A stretch of DNA of 64,000 nucleotides from Rostratula benghalensis. Its lineage: Eukaryota > Chordata > Aves > Charadriiformes > Rostratulidae. The stretch is from contig VXAI01000087.1 of the NCBI GenBank assembly GCA_013399305.1, positions 2,508,285-2,572,284 on the forward strand, read 5' to 3'. The stretch's first letter is position 1; each line of letters starts with the position of its first letter. The position numbers were made by a program, and so were the translations under genes. Below the pieces are notes generated by a model. That model made no database searches, was not told the origin of the DNA, and saw only the letters and a program-made list of their open reading frames with translations. Positions 36,128 through 48,300 of this stretch are shown here, in pieces.

Positions 36128-36970
36128 CCTACCCATAGTTTTGAATACGGCTAGAAAGATTTGTGGAAACATAACTTGACCTCCTTTTATAAGCTAGAAT
36201 AGCTGGAAGCACATGACATCAATTGCCAAGGATTTTCTTACTAAAGTGTAAGGATCTTATATGGCTTTGGGTCTGCGCTATAAAACAATTTTTAGGTGTT
36301 TTAAAAATTCCTTTTGGCATACTATGAAAAAAAAATAATTCATAATTAAAGATATCAGGAAACCTGTTTATATGTACTGATAGGATGAGAAAAATACAGT
36401 TACAGATAGACCTGAAAGGGCATAAAGATGTGTGCAATGAAAGGTTTGTTGGAATGTCAGTGATGTGGAGAAAAAAAAACACAAATGGCACCATTGTGTT
36501 CCTACTACTGATTGAACTGGTCAATAGATTGATCTAATTACCAAACTACAGCCAAACACTGATTCAGGAGAGACGGTTTTGTCTGTGCCAGGAGTAGTCT
36601 AGCATGCAGACAGTCTAGCGTATGGACAATGGACTAGCAGGATCCACCAGCACAACAGCAGGTGATTTAAACTGCCCAGGTGGATGCACAAACTTTTATC
36701 TGTGCAAAAAGAAAGCAAGCCACTTGACGGCTTCGTTGCCTGTCTCTAGTTCTTGCGTTCTATAATCCTTTACAATTCTTTCTGTGATGCAGCACAGAGG
36801 CAGGACTATCTGTCCCGTAATCACTGCTGGTCACCACTCAACTTTCTTCTCTGCATCTGTGCAAACTGTATTAATTCAGCTGCAGTTTGGATAGTGCATT
36901 CTGGAGGCTTATGTAGATATAGGATGCAGAGAGATGATATCTCCGGCAGACCCTTTCTACTCTGTGGTTA
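36128..36970. other. Unassigned sequence, less AT-rich toward its right end
   Basis: From about 36560 the composition becomes more balanced up to the CR1 start. I cannot assign it to an LTR, DNA transposon or exon. The frames at 36219-36524 and 36753-36992 show no known similarity; the second ends in the CR1. Confidence 0.4.
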
Positions 36971-37444
36971 CCCTTCTACTCTGCGCTTTTGAGACCCCAC
37001 CTGGAGTACTGTGTGCAGCTCTGGAGTCCTCCACAGCAAAAGGACATGGACATGTTGGAATGGGTCCAGAGGAGGTCCACGAAGATTACCAGAAGGATGG
37101 AGCATCTCTCCTATGAAGACAGGCTGAAGGAGCTGGGCATGTTCAGCTTGGAGAAGAAAAGGAAGATCTTATAGCAGCCTTCCAATATCTGCAGAGCCTA
37201 CAAGAGAGCTGGATTTAGATTAGATACCAGAAAGAAATTCTTTCCTGTGAGGGTGGTGAGACACTGGAACAGTTTACCCAGAGAAGTTGTGGAAGCCTCA
37301 TCCCTGGAAGTGTTCAAGGCCAGGCTGGATGGGGCTTTGAGCAATCTGCTCTAGTGGGAGGTGTCTCGGCCCATGGCAGGGGTGTTGGAACCTGATAATT
37401 TTTAAGTTCCTTTCCAACTCTAACCATTCTATGATTCTACGATT
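36971..37444 (+). mobile_element. 5'-truncated CR1 LINE, about 0.47 kb
   Basis: Plus-strand CR1 from CCCTTCTACTCTGCGCTTTT to the terminal CCATTCTATGATTCTACGAT. It carries the ORF2 C-terminal region, then GGCCAGGCTGGATGGGGCTT at about 37319 and GCCCATGGCAGGGGTGTTGG at 37370, standard for the 3' end. The usual CTAGATGATCTTTAAGGTCC is altered to a CCTGATAATTTTTAAG form. Near 37210 the expected stretch between the GAGAGCTGGA and TTTAGATTAGATA segments is missing, an internal deletion of perhaps 70 bp relative to the remembered consensus. The 5' junction lies in a short direct repeat of CCCTT(T)CTACTCTG. Confidence 0.93.
36983..37350 (+). pseudogene. CR1 ORF2 C-terminal fragment
   Basis: Translation from 36989 gives [20 protein letters not shown] then [20 protein letters not shown] and [20 protein letters not shown], the conserved C-terminal part of CR1 ORF2 after the reverse transcriptase palm. 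A stop follows at 37172. Later, in another frame, the C-terminal motif [20 protein letters not shown] appears (about 37264-37323). The deletion near 37210 and the stop make it non-functional; the catalytic aspartates lie upstream of the truncation and are absent. Confidence 0.88.
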
Positions 37445-39186
37445 GTCAATGCTTCACTCTCTGTATATTCAGAGACTGAAGCATTCTGGAATTCTACAGC
37501 ATGAAAGCCCTCACGTACAAAATTCTTGAAAGCACAAAGACCTCCTTCTGGGTACCAGCATATTGCAACAGTCAAGTGTCAGATATATCTTTTCCATAGC
37601 TATTTTCCTCCTGCAAACACTGAGAGGCTTCCACTATATAATAAAAATAGTAAGAAGAGAGAAAAATTCAGTTTGCTACAATAAATGGGAAATCATAAAA
37701 TAAAAAAACAAATTCATTGTGGTCTGAAGCTTTTAGAAGATACTGTAAAGGATGAAAGCTGCAAACATATACACTGATACATAAATGTTTGACAGAGCAA
37801 TCACAAGAAGGTATTTGGACTTAACTGACCTGCAGCAAAATGATGATACTTCATTTAAGAAATACTGAAGAAGTTCAGATGTGAATAATTGAAGAGAAGT
37901 AAATCCAGGGCAACAAAATGGTCAACAAAAAGAAATGAACTAAACATTCTTTCAATTTGGTGAAACAGAATATTAACATTATTTCAAATAAAACTAAGTC
38001 TGATTCTAATTTTATAGTATTTCCAAAACATATCTTACACTGCATTCATCCTATTTGGTGCTTCATCAGTTTAGGCTACCCTCACACCCTGTATGGTTCT
38101 CATTTACAGTAAGCCCTGTTGTGAAGTGTAAAGAGTCGTTCGTGCTTAGTAAATGAAATAACAAGGTTATTTTAAATTGCCAAAATAGAATGCAAAATGA
38201 ATCAGCAGGAACACCTTAAAATTGCTTCACTTATAAGTGGGAGCAACCCCTTTATCAAGAAATAATACAAAAGATAGAGCTAATAATTTTCTGTCATCAT
38301 AAATAATATGAAGCATCTGTTAGTACCAAGAATCGGGGTAACAGAAATACACCTTTCCTTATAATATTGCAAAAATACAGTTAAAACCGTAACTGATGAC
38401 AAAATTGTAGCCATATACATCTTGATGGAAAAAAGGGCCTTACTTTCACACTCTCCTTGTGATCAGATCAAGGGTATCCAGAACAGAAACAAGGTTGGCT
38501 TTAAGCCACTTTGGGGCTTCCTAGGGCTTTCCAAGAATCTATTGCCCATGCAGATGTCAGCAGTTTTGGAGTATCTCTGTACTCTGTTTTCTGCAGCTTT
38601 TTGAGAAAAATAAGAACAATCTAGATTCCAATGTCCTTGTCATAGACTGGCTTGTTACCTGCACTGAAATTAAACCCTAGATATTTTGTGGTAGCTGAAA
38701 GCCACTGGGGATATTCTGATGGCTAAAAAGGACCCCAGTATAACTATTAAAAATGAAATACAAAAGTTATTTCATGTGTCAGACAACTGGTTTGAAAACT
38801 TATGGTTCTTTAGTTTCTGTGTATAACATGTAGATTTATTTGTCAAGATTATCTACTGACTACTAATGTTTCTCTCTGGAAAGTTTCTGTTTGCTGATGA
38901 ATTTTCTCATCATGCTTTTCCTCTATGAACAGCTGTAAATTTGGCAAAGACATATCTTTACAGCCCTAAAGAGTTTACTTGGCAGCTGGCTTTTGTTTTT
39001 TACAGCTTGCTCTCTCTACAAGAGTAAATATTCCTCTGTCTTCTTTTCCTCTGTGATTCTGTATGTGACACAAATATCTGTTTTGTAAATTCAGATTAAT
39101 ATTATATCCAATTTGTATTATGTAGTTCTCTGTAATTACTCTTACTGAAATTAGTGAATATTTATCATATTATTCTTTAAAGTCTG

Positions 39187-39267
39187 CTTTTTTTTTTTTT
39201 TTGCTTTTGACTTTTGTTGGGGTTTTTTGTTGGTTTCTTGTTTTGTTTTGTTTTGTTTTTTTCCTTT
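39187..39267. repeat. T-rich (GTTTT)n-like low-complexity tract
   Basis: A run of about 16 T, then irregular T/G units and four regular TTTTG units. Confidence 0.9.
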
Positions 39268-40575
39268 AGCAAACTTACCATGCCTTGCTCTAAACATTAA
39301 AACTAGAAATGTTGGACTATCTGATTCAGAGGAGTCTGGCAGATTCCGGTCTGGAAGTCAAGTTTCAGACAAATTCCTATCTACACCCTTCCTTCTCTCT
39401 TGTCTCGTAATAAAACCATAGTGAAATGGAAGGTCCAAACATACCCCAGCACACCTAAGTGTAATGATGGAAGTGTCCTTCTTAGGGTGACACCTACCCA
39501 AGATTTGTTGCCACGTAACCTCAGAGAATATCACAGCATTCTTCACTGTCCTTACATTTCCAAATTATATTTCCTGCTGATGGCAAAAACCAATTCAGCA
39601 AACATGACACCATGTTTATGGCTTTATACCAGCATCAGACAAACCTGATTAAAGAATGTTTGCTTGCTAATCTGTGCTTTTGGAGATAAGTACCGATATA
39701 CACAATATGATAGGTATCATCATATTGGCAGTTCTTTGGCTATATCTTTTTCCATCTCTCCCAAAGACTACACAAAGAGATAACATGAATGAAATAATAT
39801 AATTTTGATTTTAATAAAAAGAAGAAAAAAATCTTATATCCTATTAAATGCCATTGTGAATACAACTTCAAAATGAACAAACATCCTTGAAGTTGCACAG
39901 TAGAAACCATATTCTGCACCATAAAAATTGGTTTTGAATAATTGGATACTCATTATCATGGCATATTCTGGACAGTGCATTGTCTTGAATTAGTCTCCAA
40001 TGATCCCCTTTACTTACAAAACTAATGCCATTTGCTTCTGGCATGAGAACTACTCTATACTATGGCATATAAAGACAGTTATTATTCTGTATTTGTACTG
40101 ATTTCTGAAAGGTAGGTTTGTGCTGTTGTACCTTGAGGCAAAAATGTATGTCTCTTGAATTGGTTTGGTAAAAATTTTCACTAAAGCTGAAATGACATCG
40201 TAAGCATTAGTGCTCTGAAACATGATTTTTTGTGTCATAATTCATATATGTTTATAATAAAAGAGAAATATTCAGATTTATGTAGTGAAACAGGTTTATA
40301 TGTCCATATTTGAGCTTAGGAGTTTGAATAAAAAACAGTTTGGGTCACAAAACATCCCATTTTCATGAGTCTTTTGGGTGTCAGAGATTTACTTTGTACA
40401 AGCTTTTATTAAATCAGCTAAAGAAAAAAGGCCAAGCGACTCTTATCACAAACACAGCTACAGAGTATCTCCAGGTAGGAAAAGACTTGCTCCCTAGAAT
40501 CCTAGTCACCTGTGATTACAGAAATATGCTAAGGGAGAGCAACGCACCTGGCATATTTATGTGATTGGAATTCAC

Positions 40576-40603
40576 ATTAATGTATTTCCATTAATGTATT
40601 TCC
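40576..40603. repeat. Two tandem copies of a 14-bp unit
   Basis: ATTAATGTATTTCC is perfectly duplicated in tandem. Confidence 0.95.
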
Positions 40604-41187
40604 ATTTTTGTTCACATTTTACATTGTTTAGACTTTGATTAAATCAATTTTCACCTATTTCTAAATAATTTTTGAAGGGTGTTGTAATGACAGGTTAAAT
40701 CCACTCCATAATAAGACTGAGAATTATTCTCCAGTACAATAGTATGTCCCTGATAGAATCTAATATCCATTTCTTTCACTGCTTTATACACGGTGGTGAT
40801 TGGATTCCACTCTTAATTCAGTTAACTCCACGTTACCTGATGTAGTTGATGTACAATCTGTCGAAACATATCCATAAAAATCCAGAAATCAAAATATAAA
40901 TCCAAAGAGTTATGTAAAGATGAGAAAACCCATTCGCAGTCCCACAGGAACTGGCATAAGGGAAGTCACGGTGAGTAAGGTAAGTAGTGAATTTGTTATC
41001 AGTCCAGTGATTACTGCAAAGTAACTGCTTTTCTGGTTCATTTTCTCATGGCAAATGCAAGGTAGAGCAATTTACTTCCTGTGGCTGATGGGAATCATAC
41101 TGCACCTTTGCCATGGAGTAAAATGATGCATATAGATATTATAACAGAGTAGGTTGCATGATGCAAATCCACATAAGATAAAGTGGA

Positions 41188-41262
41188 TATGATTATCCTG
41201 GGATAATCATAAGATAATCATAAAATAATCTTAAGATTATCATATAATCATAAAATAATCTT
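41188..41262. repeat. Palindromic GATAATCATA cluster
   Basis: A 10-bp inverted repeat, TATGATTATC and GATAATCATA, with a 4-base loop (CTGG) lies at 41188-41211. It is followed by repeated ATAATCATAA words and a perfect 16-bp palindrome, ATAATCTTAAGATTAT (41225-41240); ATAATCATAAAATAATCTT occurs twice (about 41214-41232 and 41244-41262). The cluster could form hairpins and contains several GATAA words. It is most simply an expanded AT-rich tandem/inverted array. Confidence 0.9.
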
Positions 41263-42939
41263 GAAGTTACAGAAGTGGTCCTGCTTTACCAGGTATAATT
41301 TTGGTACCCAGGTTAATATTGGTTTTCAGTCAACTACATCCTGGTACCATCTTTGGTGAACTTCTACCATAGCATATCATTTCAGCAAAGTAGATTTGGC
41401 ACAAGATCTTACGCTATTCATATAATATATTTTCCTGCTGCTTCCTGACTGCCTCCCTTCTTCCCAACAAGGTTCTCAAGTGTGGTCACTGACACAGATG
41501 ATGAGGAAGGGATCACAACTTCTCCAGAAACCAACACTCAGCTGTTCCAACAGAGACAGATGCAGGGAGTCAAACTGTGTCTTTTTTGATACTAAGTTCT
41601 TTGAACCTATCTTCCAGGTTTACCAGACATATAGTGCAATTTTTCTTATAAAAAATTGCATTTCAATCTTTGGAATTGTTTTGGTTTCTGATGCAAATTA
41701 GATATTTAGTCACACCTGGGGGGAAATCTATCTGATTAGCTGAACTTCAACTTCAGTGGCAGATATAAATCAAATTTAATTAGAAAAGTTCCTTTAAACC
41801 ATGACTGAGAGATGTAATCCCAATCTTTATGAAGCCAGTAACAAAATACCGCTTGCCTTCCAGGTGAAGCCTGTTTTTCACACACAGTAGTCATTTGAAG
41901 CGAATGTGCAAATTAAAACTTAAAACTACTAAAAATTACTCCTAGCTTTGTATTTTTGTGTCATTGGGGGATGATTTGGGGAATTTCTTCTCTCATGTGT
42001 TTAAGGAAAATCTTCAGGGTTTTCACACATACCATATCAATATCAGCTAACATGTCATCCTTCTCCAGCCATAGGAAGAAGCGTGGAACTGGCTCTGCAT
42101 AGGAATTCAGTCAAATCTTTTCTAGCTACCAAGTCTTCCAGTTCCACCTAATCCCCTGTCTTCTGGCAAAGATGACAAAAATGCTGAGATCCAAGCACAC
42201 AGAAAAAATATTAGCAGAACAAGATGGATCTCAGAAGGAAAAGGAATCCTAACATATTTAGTCTAGAATTGATATCTTGTTATATTTGAAAAGAGAACAG
42301 AAAATATAGGAATGAAAATATATAACCAAAGCATTGTACACATATTGTAAAAATTGAAAAAGAGTTGGCAACAAAACTGAGAAAATTGAACTTTTTCCCT
42401 TATATAGTCCTACATTGACTCAAGTATAATAGGAAGTTAGCCTGACTATAACACACTCTAAACGTCTCAGATAATAAAAAAAAAAGAAATTTTTTTTACT
42501 GTGATTCCTTTATGACTCTCAAAGAATTTGAACTTATTTTCTTTTTTTTTCTGTTAGAATATTTTTAAATTGTGCCACTCAAAAACCCTGCATCTTGCCA
42601 AGAGATTTCTTTGGGCTTGGGAATCGTCAGTTTATTTTCATGTTTGTCATTTCTTTTCTTTTTTTTTTCCTTTTTTTTTTTTAACTTATTGTTAATGTGG
42701 AGGTTTTGTTATGTATCATGACTTCCAAGCTGCTTAAAATTATTTCCATCTTTATACAAGATGGAAGTTCGACACGTAGCTGGAGAAGGAATTACCAAAA
42801 TTCAGAACCTCCCAGAAGAACAAAATATTTTAAATACATCTGAAAAAGCCACTACTTTTAATATTTTTTTTTCAATAATTATTCAGAAAACTGGAATAGA
42901 CTACACCAGAAGAAATTAATGGTAGGTAATTTGTTTCTT
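41263..42939. other. AT-rich unique sequence
   Basis: Nothing gene-like. T-rich runs lie at 42538-42550 and 42651-42683. The frame at 41480-41701 has no known similarity. Confidence 0.5.
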
Positions 42940-43440
42940 TTCCAATTGGTTCCTTAGCTTTATTATGCATTAAGCATGTTCCATGGTAATTACTAATACA
43001 GCATCTTTCTGTGTGATTACACATTGTCTGTGTCTAGGCAAGTACACACAACACATTCCGAATATAGTGAGAGCCGCCTGTTTTTATGACTCATCTGAAT
43101 ATGGCAGTCTGAATTGCCATAAAGTTGTTCACTGATCCGTGCTTAGCCCATGCAAATCACAGGAAGTCACAACAACATTGATGTTGCTGTATCTTCATGC
43201 CAGAATGCTCTGTTGAGCCTTGGCTTGTTTACCACTGAATTCCCTTCAAAGAGCCGACTTGAGTATATAAACAATGAAGACCTTAATATATAATTAATGT
43301 GCTTTCTAATTAAATAGTAACCAAGTATGTTGTAACATTTCAATTAAGAGTATAGGAAATAATTCATTATCATCTTAAATACTTAATGTGAGCATACCAA
43401 TTAACAAAATGCCACTTCTATAATTTAAAAATTGTGCTTG
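42940..43440. promoter_or_regulatory. Candidate non-coding regulatory block, homeodomain/octamer motifs
   Basis: This stretch is free of simple repeats and CR1 and holds an octamer ATGCAAAT (43150-43157, POU-type), TAATTAAT (43291-43298) and TAATTA (43307-43312), with a CATGCAAATCACAGGAAG context. Its word content resembles developmental enhancers in vertebrate gene deserts. Each motif is expected by chance at this base composition, so only conservation would support the call. Confidence 0.28.
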
Positions 43441-44639
43441 GCCCAATTTCAAACTAACTATAAATTTTTAGTAGTAATTTGGGGTTTTTTTTTTCAGGGC
43501 AAGGCTTGTTTTTTTCAAGACAGGGACCTGTTAAGTTTGTCAACATATGTACAGTCTTCTGAGTCTAACTAATTTCGTACACAATAAATCATTATAATTT
43601 AAACCAGTATAAAAAAATTACTTTAAAAAACCCCACCAATTATTATTTTTATCATAAAACTTATTTGGAAGTGAATGTTGTAAATTGCCCTTGTTAATTA
43701 TTTTTTCAAAGATATTTACTGTTTATAATAAGTGATATGCTTTAGGTATAGGATCAATGAGTTTCATTTCCTCTGGCTAACAAGATATAAAATGGTACTA
43801 AAGTCCCTGGAACGAAACTATCCATCCCAGATGGATTTTTAGCCTTTGAAGGAATCTTTTGAGTCTCAGCTCTAAACATTTTATGGCACTGGGGACAACT
43901 CGGAGCCATGACAATTTAGCAGAAGTGGGGTGGAAGACACATTAAAGTATTTAGATTTCTTCAAGAGGTGTTACTTGAAATCCATTGATGGCTTTTTTCC
44001 TCTTTTTAGTGTTAGTAATGAAGCATTCCAGTGCCCAAGAATGAGTAATAATAGTAGTTGAAGTCACACTGCATACAGACCTACCCAGAAAGGTGGGATG
44101 GATGATGGTGTTTGTAGTCACTGAGTGGCTCTATGAAAGTAAGCCTGGCATTTTCCACTCATATTCAAAGGTAAAAAAGGTTTCGCACAATACAACATAA
44201 AATTGGTAAAGTTTAGAGATAGATTCTTCGGATCATGGTGGTGATAAAGTTGATCTAAAAACAGAGACTAGAAGTAGTTTTTGGAAATCACCTCAAGAAT
44301 AGAATTACATATTTAGACATTCCATCTGAAGTCAGATTAAATATTACATGCCATATTTCCTTATATTTAGAGAAAGCCTATGAAAGCTCAAATTTTATGA
44401 GCTCTGCAATGTCTAAAAGCCAGGTATTTGAAGCTTCTGTGCAAGATTTCTCCAGAGTCCATCTCGATGTTTTTAATCCTGAATGGAAAGAATGCAACAG
44501 AAAGGAATAAAAGATTGTTGGGAAATCATGTCATGAACATCTGAAACTACAAAGTTTGAAGATTTGTGTGATCATCCACTACTTAATGCAATGCAAATGT
44601 AATGCAAAAAACTTCTTGAAAGCAAAACATATGCCAGCC
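43441..44639. other. AT-rich unique sequence
   Basis: No gene, RNA or repeat recognised. A T run lies near 43487-43495. Confidence 0.5.
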
Positions 44640-45320
44640 CTTCATTTATTCTGTAAAAGAGTTTATAACTTGCTCATTTCTGTAAATACAATATAGACAG
44701 ATTGTTTATCTGAGGAGTGTCATGCATTATTTCAGCATGTAAACTCTAACAGTATTAATTATAAATGTCACCTTAAATTAATAATAGGCCTAACAATAAT
44801 GGCAAACAAACCAAGTGTTTAATATACTTTTGTATTTCAATGGAGCATAATGCATCAGTACATAGGTTACTGCCTTTCATAGTTGAGCAAGGTTATATAC
44901 ATTATAACTGTTATGAAACTAATGTAATTACATCATAGTTTAGTGCAACCACAGTACCTATGTTTAGAGGATAATTTAAGTGACAGTTTGTTTGCACATT
45001 AGGACTACTATATCCCTCCTTTTATATTGTTCTAATTTGCTACAGAAAAGCCTTCATGTGTAAGAAGTATTCAAAAGCACATGGGATTTCTTTTCATATC
45101 ATATATGTCTTATTTTCCAGTGCTTAATACTGTACAGTGTAGCACGAAACATAATCCATTATGCTTGATTTCCTGTACAAGGTTCCCTTTAACTTTTGAC
45201 TGCATGACTGGTTGGAATGTGCAAATTATAACTTGCAGCGGAGTATTCTGAGAGGGGAATAATATTTGCCTTAGGAGCAGTGTGGTCACATTGTATTTTC
45301 AAGGCAGAATGCAACATTGA
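44640..45320. promoter_or_regulatory. Candidate non-coding regulatory block, TTAATTA/SOX/FOX-like words
   Basis: A long stretch with almost no homopolymers. TTAATTA (44755-44761), AACAAT (44792-44797) and GCAAACAAA (44802-44810) lie within 60 bp, resembling clustered homeodomain, SOX and forkhead sites. No open frame longer than the noise level crosses it and no repeat family is recognised. It is the longest stretch in the window that looks unlike neutral AT-rich filler to the eye, but this is a subjective criterion. Confidence 0.28.
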
Positions 45321-48300
45321 ACCACCTGAACAACTCTGACAGAGTTCATTCATCACCAGAGGCTATGCCATGGTAGAGGTCAGAGCAGTAGAAGTTCCCC
45401 ATTTTACAATGATGCGGCACAATTTTTTTTAACTACACTTAAACAAAGTGCTGAAATCCTATTCTCAGGGTTTATGTTCTTTATCTCCATGGAAAATTCA
45501 TACATTTAACATCTAAAGATAGGAATTCATATTCATCTAGTTACTTGAAAACAGAAACCAAGGTCTAATTAATCAACTTGAAAAGTTCCATACAGAAAAA
45601 TTGTTCTTTAGCTGTCCGCTGCTTGATTTTTGTGTCTTCTTGTCAAGTATCTCTTGTATACTTCTGTCAGAGACCAGTTATTGAGTCAAGTAGATGGATC
45701 AGTGGCCCTTCTCACTATAATGCTTGTAATAATTTAGGGGTATGATTCCTTTCATATGATGTTAATGATTAGAGTTAAGTGTCAAGCTAATCATCTAGGC
45801 TCCTTCTGTAGTCCCTGAAGCTAAGACCCTCTGAAGGCAAATTACAAACTCCCAAAAGGCAATTCATCACAACTGCCTTTGATATCTGTTCTGGGACAGA
45901 CAGAAACACCCTCTGAAAGAATGTGTCTCTTCATTGTCTACACAGAAAGCTAAGACAAGACATTTCATTTTTGATGGCCAAATTTACATAAAAGCAATCT
46001 CAGGCTTAATCAATTACTTAATATAAATCTATCACTTGAAGAAGGAAGTACTTCACAGCAATGAATACAACAAGTTTTCATAAGGACATTGAGTACAAAC
46101 AAGACCCAGCAGGTCTGAGATCTTTCTCAGTTCTCACATATATGAAATCTCTGTTGCATAGAAGACAGTAGTATCTCTTGTTCAGATTTTTAAGTGACAT
46201 GGGGTGCCTGCAATGCAGACAGATACATTGTGAAATTTTTAAAAAGTAGATTTGGTCATATTAATAACCCAATGAAAAAATAATTATGTCTTCAGGCTCA
46301 TAAATATTAATGTATAGTAACCCCTAGAAGAACAAAAATATTAAAAAAAAACCCCAGCATCTACACTATTGATGAAATAGTTTGTTTTAAAATGGTCTGA
46401 AAGAACACTAATCTGCCCTCATATGTGTCCATGGCTCTTTGGATTCCCCACAATAATGGGAACAACAAACATCTGGAAGTCATTTACTAAGAGAATTTGA
46501 GGACTTTATCATTATCAATTCATTCAGTATTCATTGTAAAGTCACTAATAAATCTCTTCAGTGTTCTTTGGGGTCTCAGTTAACATTCAGTTGTTCTTAT
46601 GGATCTAGGTTGACTTTCAATTGAAATGTAGTTGTCTAAATGGCACCAGTTTGTGCTCAGATTTGTCTCTAGAGAAATTAATCTGCCAATTTTTGGTTGC
46701 TTTTTCATCTGGGGACTTCCTTGGATTTTGGAGGTGACCTGCTGCTGTTGCGTTTTAAACTGAGATGTTCCCACAGGGACTCCAGTATTTGCACCAAAAA
46801 CATTGTTAATAAAAATTTAACATAATCTTTTACAGGATGCTATGTAGATTTCTCTCTTCTTTGCCACTTTTTCATAAAACTGGAAAAGAGCATGAAGGCA
46901 GGAGGTACATTTCCAACTCAAAAGAAGTAGCTTTCTTTTTTTTTTTTTTTAACACCACTGCCAGAAATAATTATAAGAATGTTTAATTCTTAGGAGTTTC
47001 ACACTTTCAATTGTTAGTCTCTCTGCAAGGTTTAAACTCAGAAAAGAAAAATCAATGAATACCATTTAAAAGGACACTACACATTTTATGCTGTCAGGAA
47101 GGCCCTCTAAAATATTTAATTTCAAAATTTTCCTTCACAGGAGATGGAACACTCTTGAAAAAAAAAGAAATAACTGTTTATATTTTTCACTTTCTGTGTG
47201 CTGAGAATGTGAAAGATCTAAGGACCTGTTTCAAAATTGATACAGTTAATCTTTTTTTATTTGTGTACTACATTATGTATACACTGTTCACACTTCATAA
47301 ATTCTTTTGTACCTGAACAATCTGCCTCTCTGATCTTAGCACTCGTGCTGGAAGTTATATAATGAGACCAGTTGTGTTATATTGACATATGGAAAAGAAC
47401 TGGGAAAGTCCAGTGTTGGCAGAGGGGACAGGTGAGGTTCTTTTCTCTCTAGGCTCTGATCCCACTTTCTAGTCTGCCATCACTACAAAAATACTAATTT
47501 CTTTGCCTAAGCTAGTTTTTGTCTCATTTTTGTTACAGCAGCTAATCTTGTAAGTCTTCTTGTGTTTTTTTGTGTCTGTAATTTCTTATACCCTTATGCC
47601 CATTGCATGCCCACATCTCCTGCATTAGCATACAGCCACTCTTCTGCCTATTTCAGTAGACACTCCAGATAACCTTACAGTTCCATCAAAACCTTTTTTT
47701 AATAGGCTATGATTTTAAAGCATAATCTAGTGTCCAATTTATTTCTAAATCCAAGTTACTTAAGAAAAAAACCCCCAGCTTTATCCAGTATGGTGAAGTA
47801 ACCTGGGTGTCATAAATTGAAAAGCTTGACATTCTGCAGAATATTAAGTACCTCATTATTCAGCAGTGCATGCACTACCTTTGCAAAACATGTTCAGTAT
47901 CATGAAGCCTTAGATGTTCCTATGGAGAATCTGCAGAAGACCGTCACTGAAATGATAAGATGGTTTAGCAGCAGTAATAAAAGCTATAAACGTAAGCTTT
48001 TTAAAAATGTAATCAGGAAATATTTCAGGAAAGATATTTATTTTTACTCTAGAATGAGTCAATGTACATAAATGTTTGTGATGTGACTATTTATTACTGT
48101 ACTTATGGTAACAATTTGTGCATAGGGTGTGTGAACACACACTAACAAGTACTGAAAGTGAAAATGGTGTATCATTTTTCTTTACAACTGCCAGACAAAA
48201 TTCTGGCATAACCATTGTCTCAGGCACCAAGAACAAAAACAAAACAGCTTTAAAAAAAAAAAAAAATGATGCAAAGTGTGTAAATCACAACAATGTTTGT

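Larger units (their letters stand above)
37445..41187. other. Long AT-rich unique non-coding sequence
   Basis: No gene or transposon recognised. A T-rich GTTTT tract lies at 39187-39267 and a perfect short tandem duplication at 40576-40603. Overlapping frames at 39227-39648 on both strands have no family signature. Confidence 0.5.
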
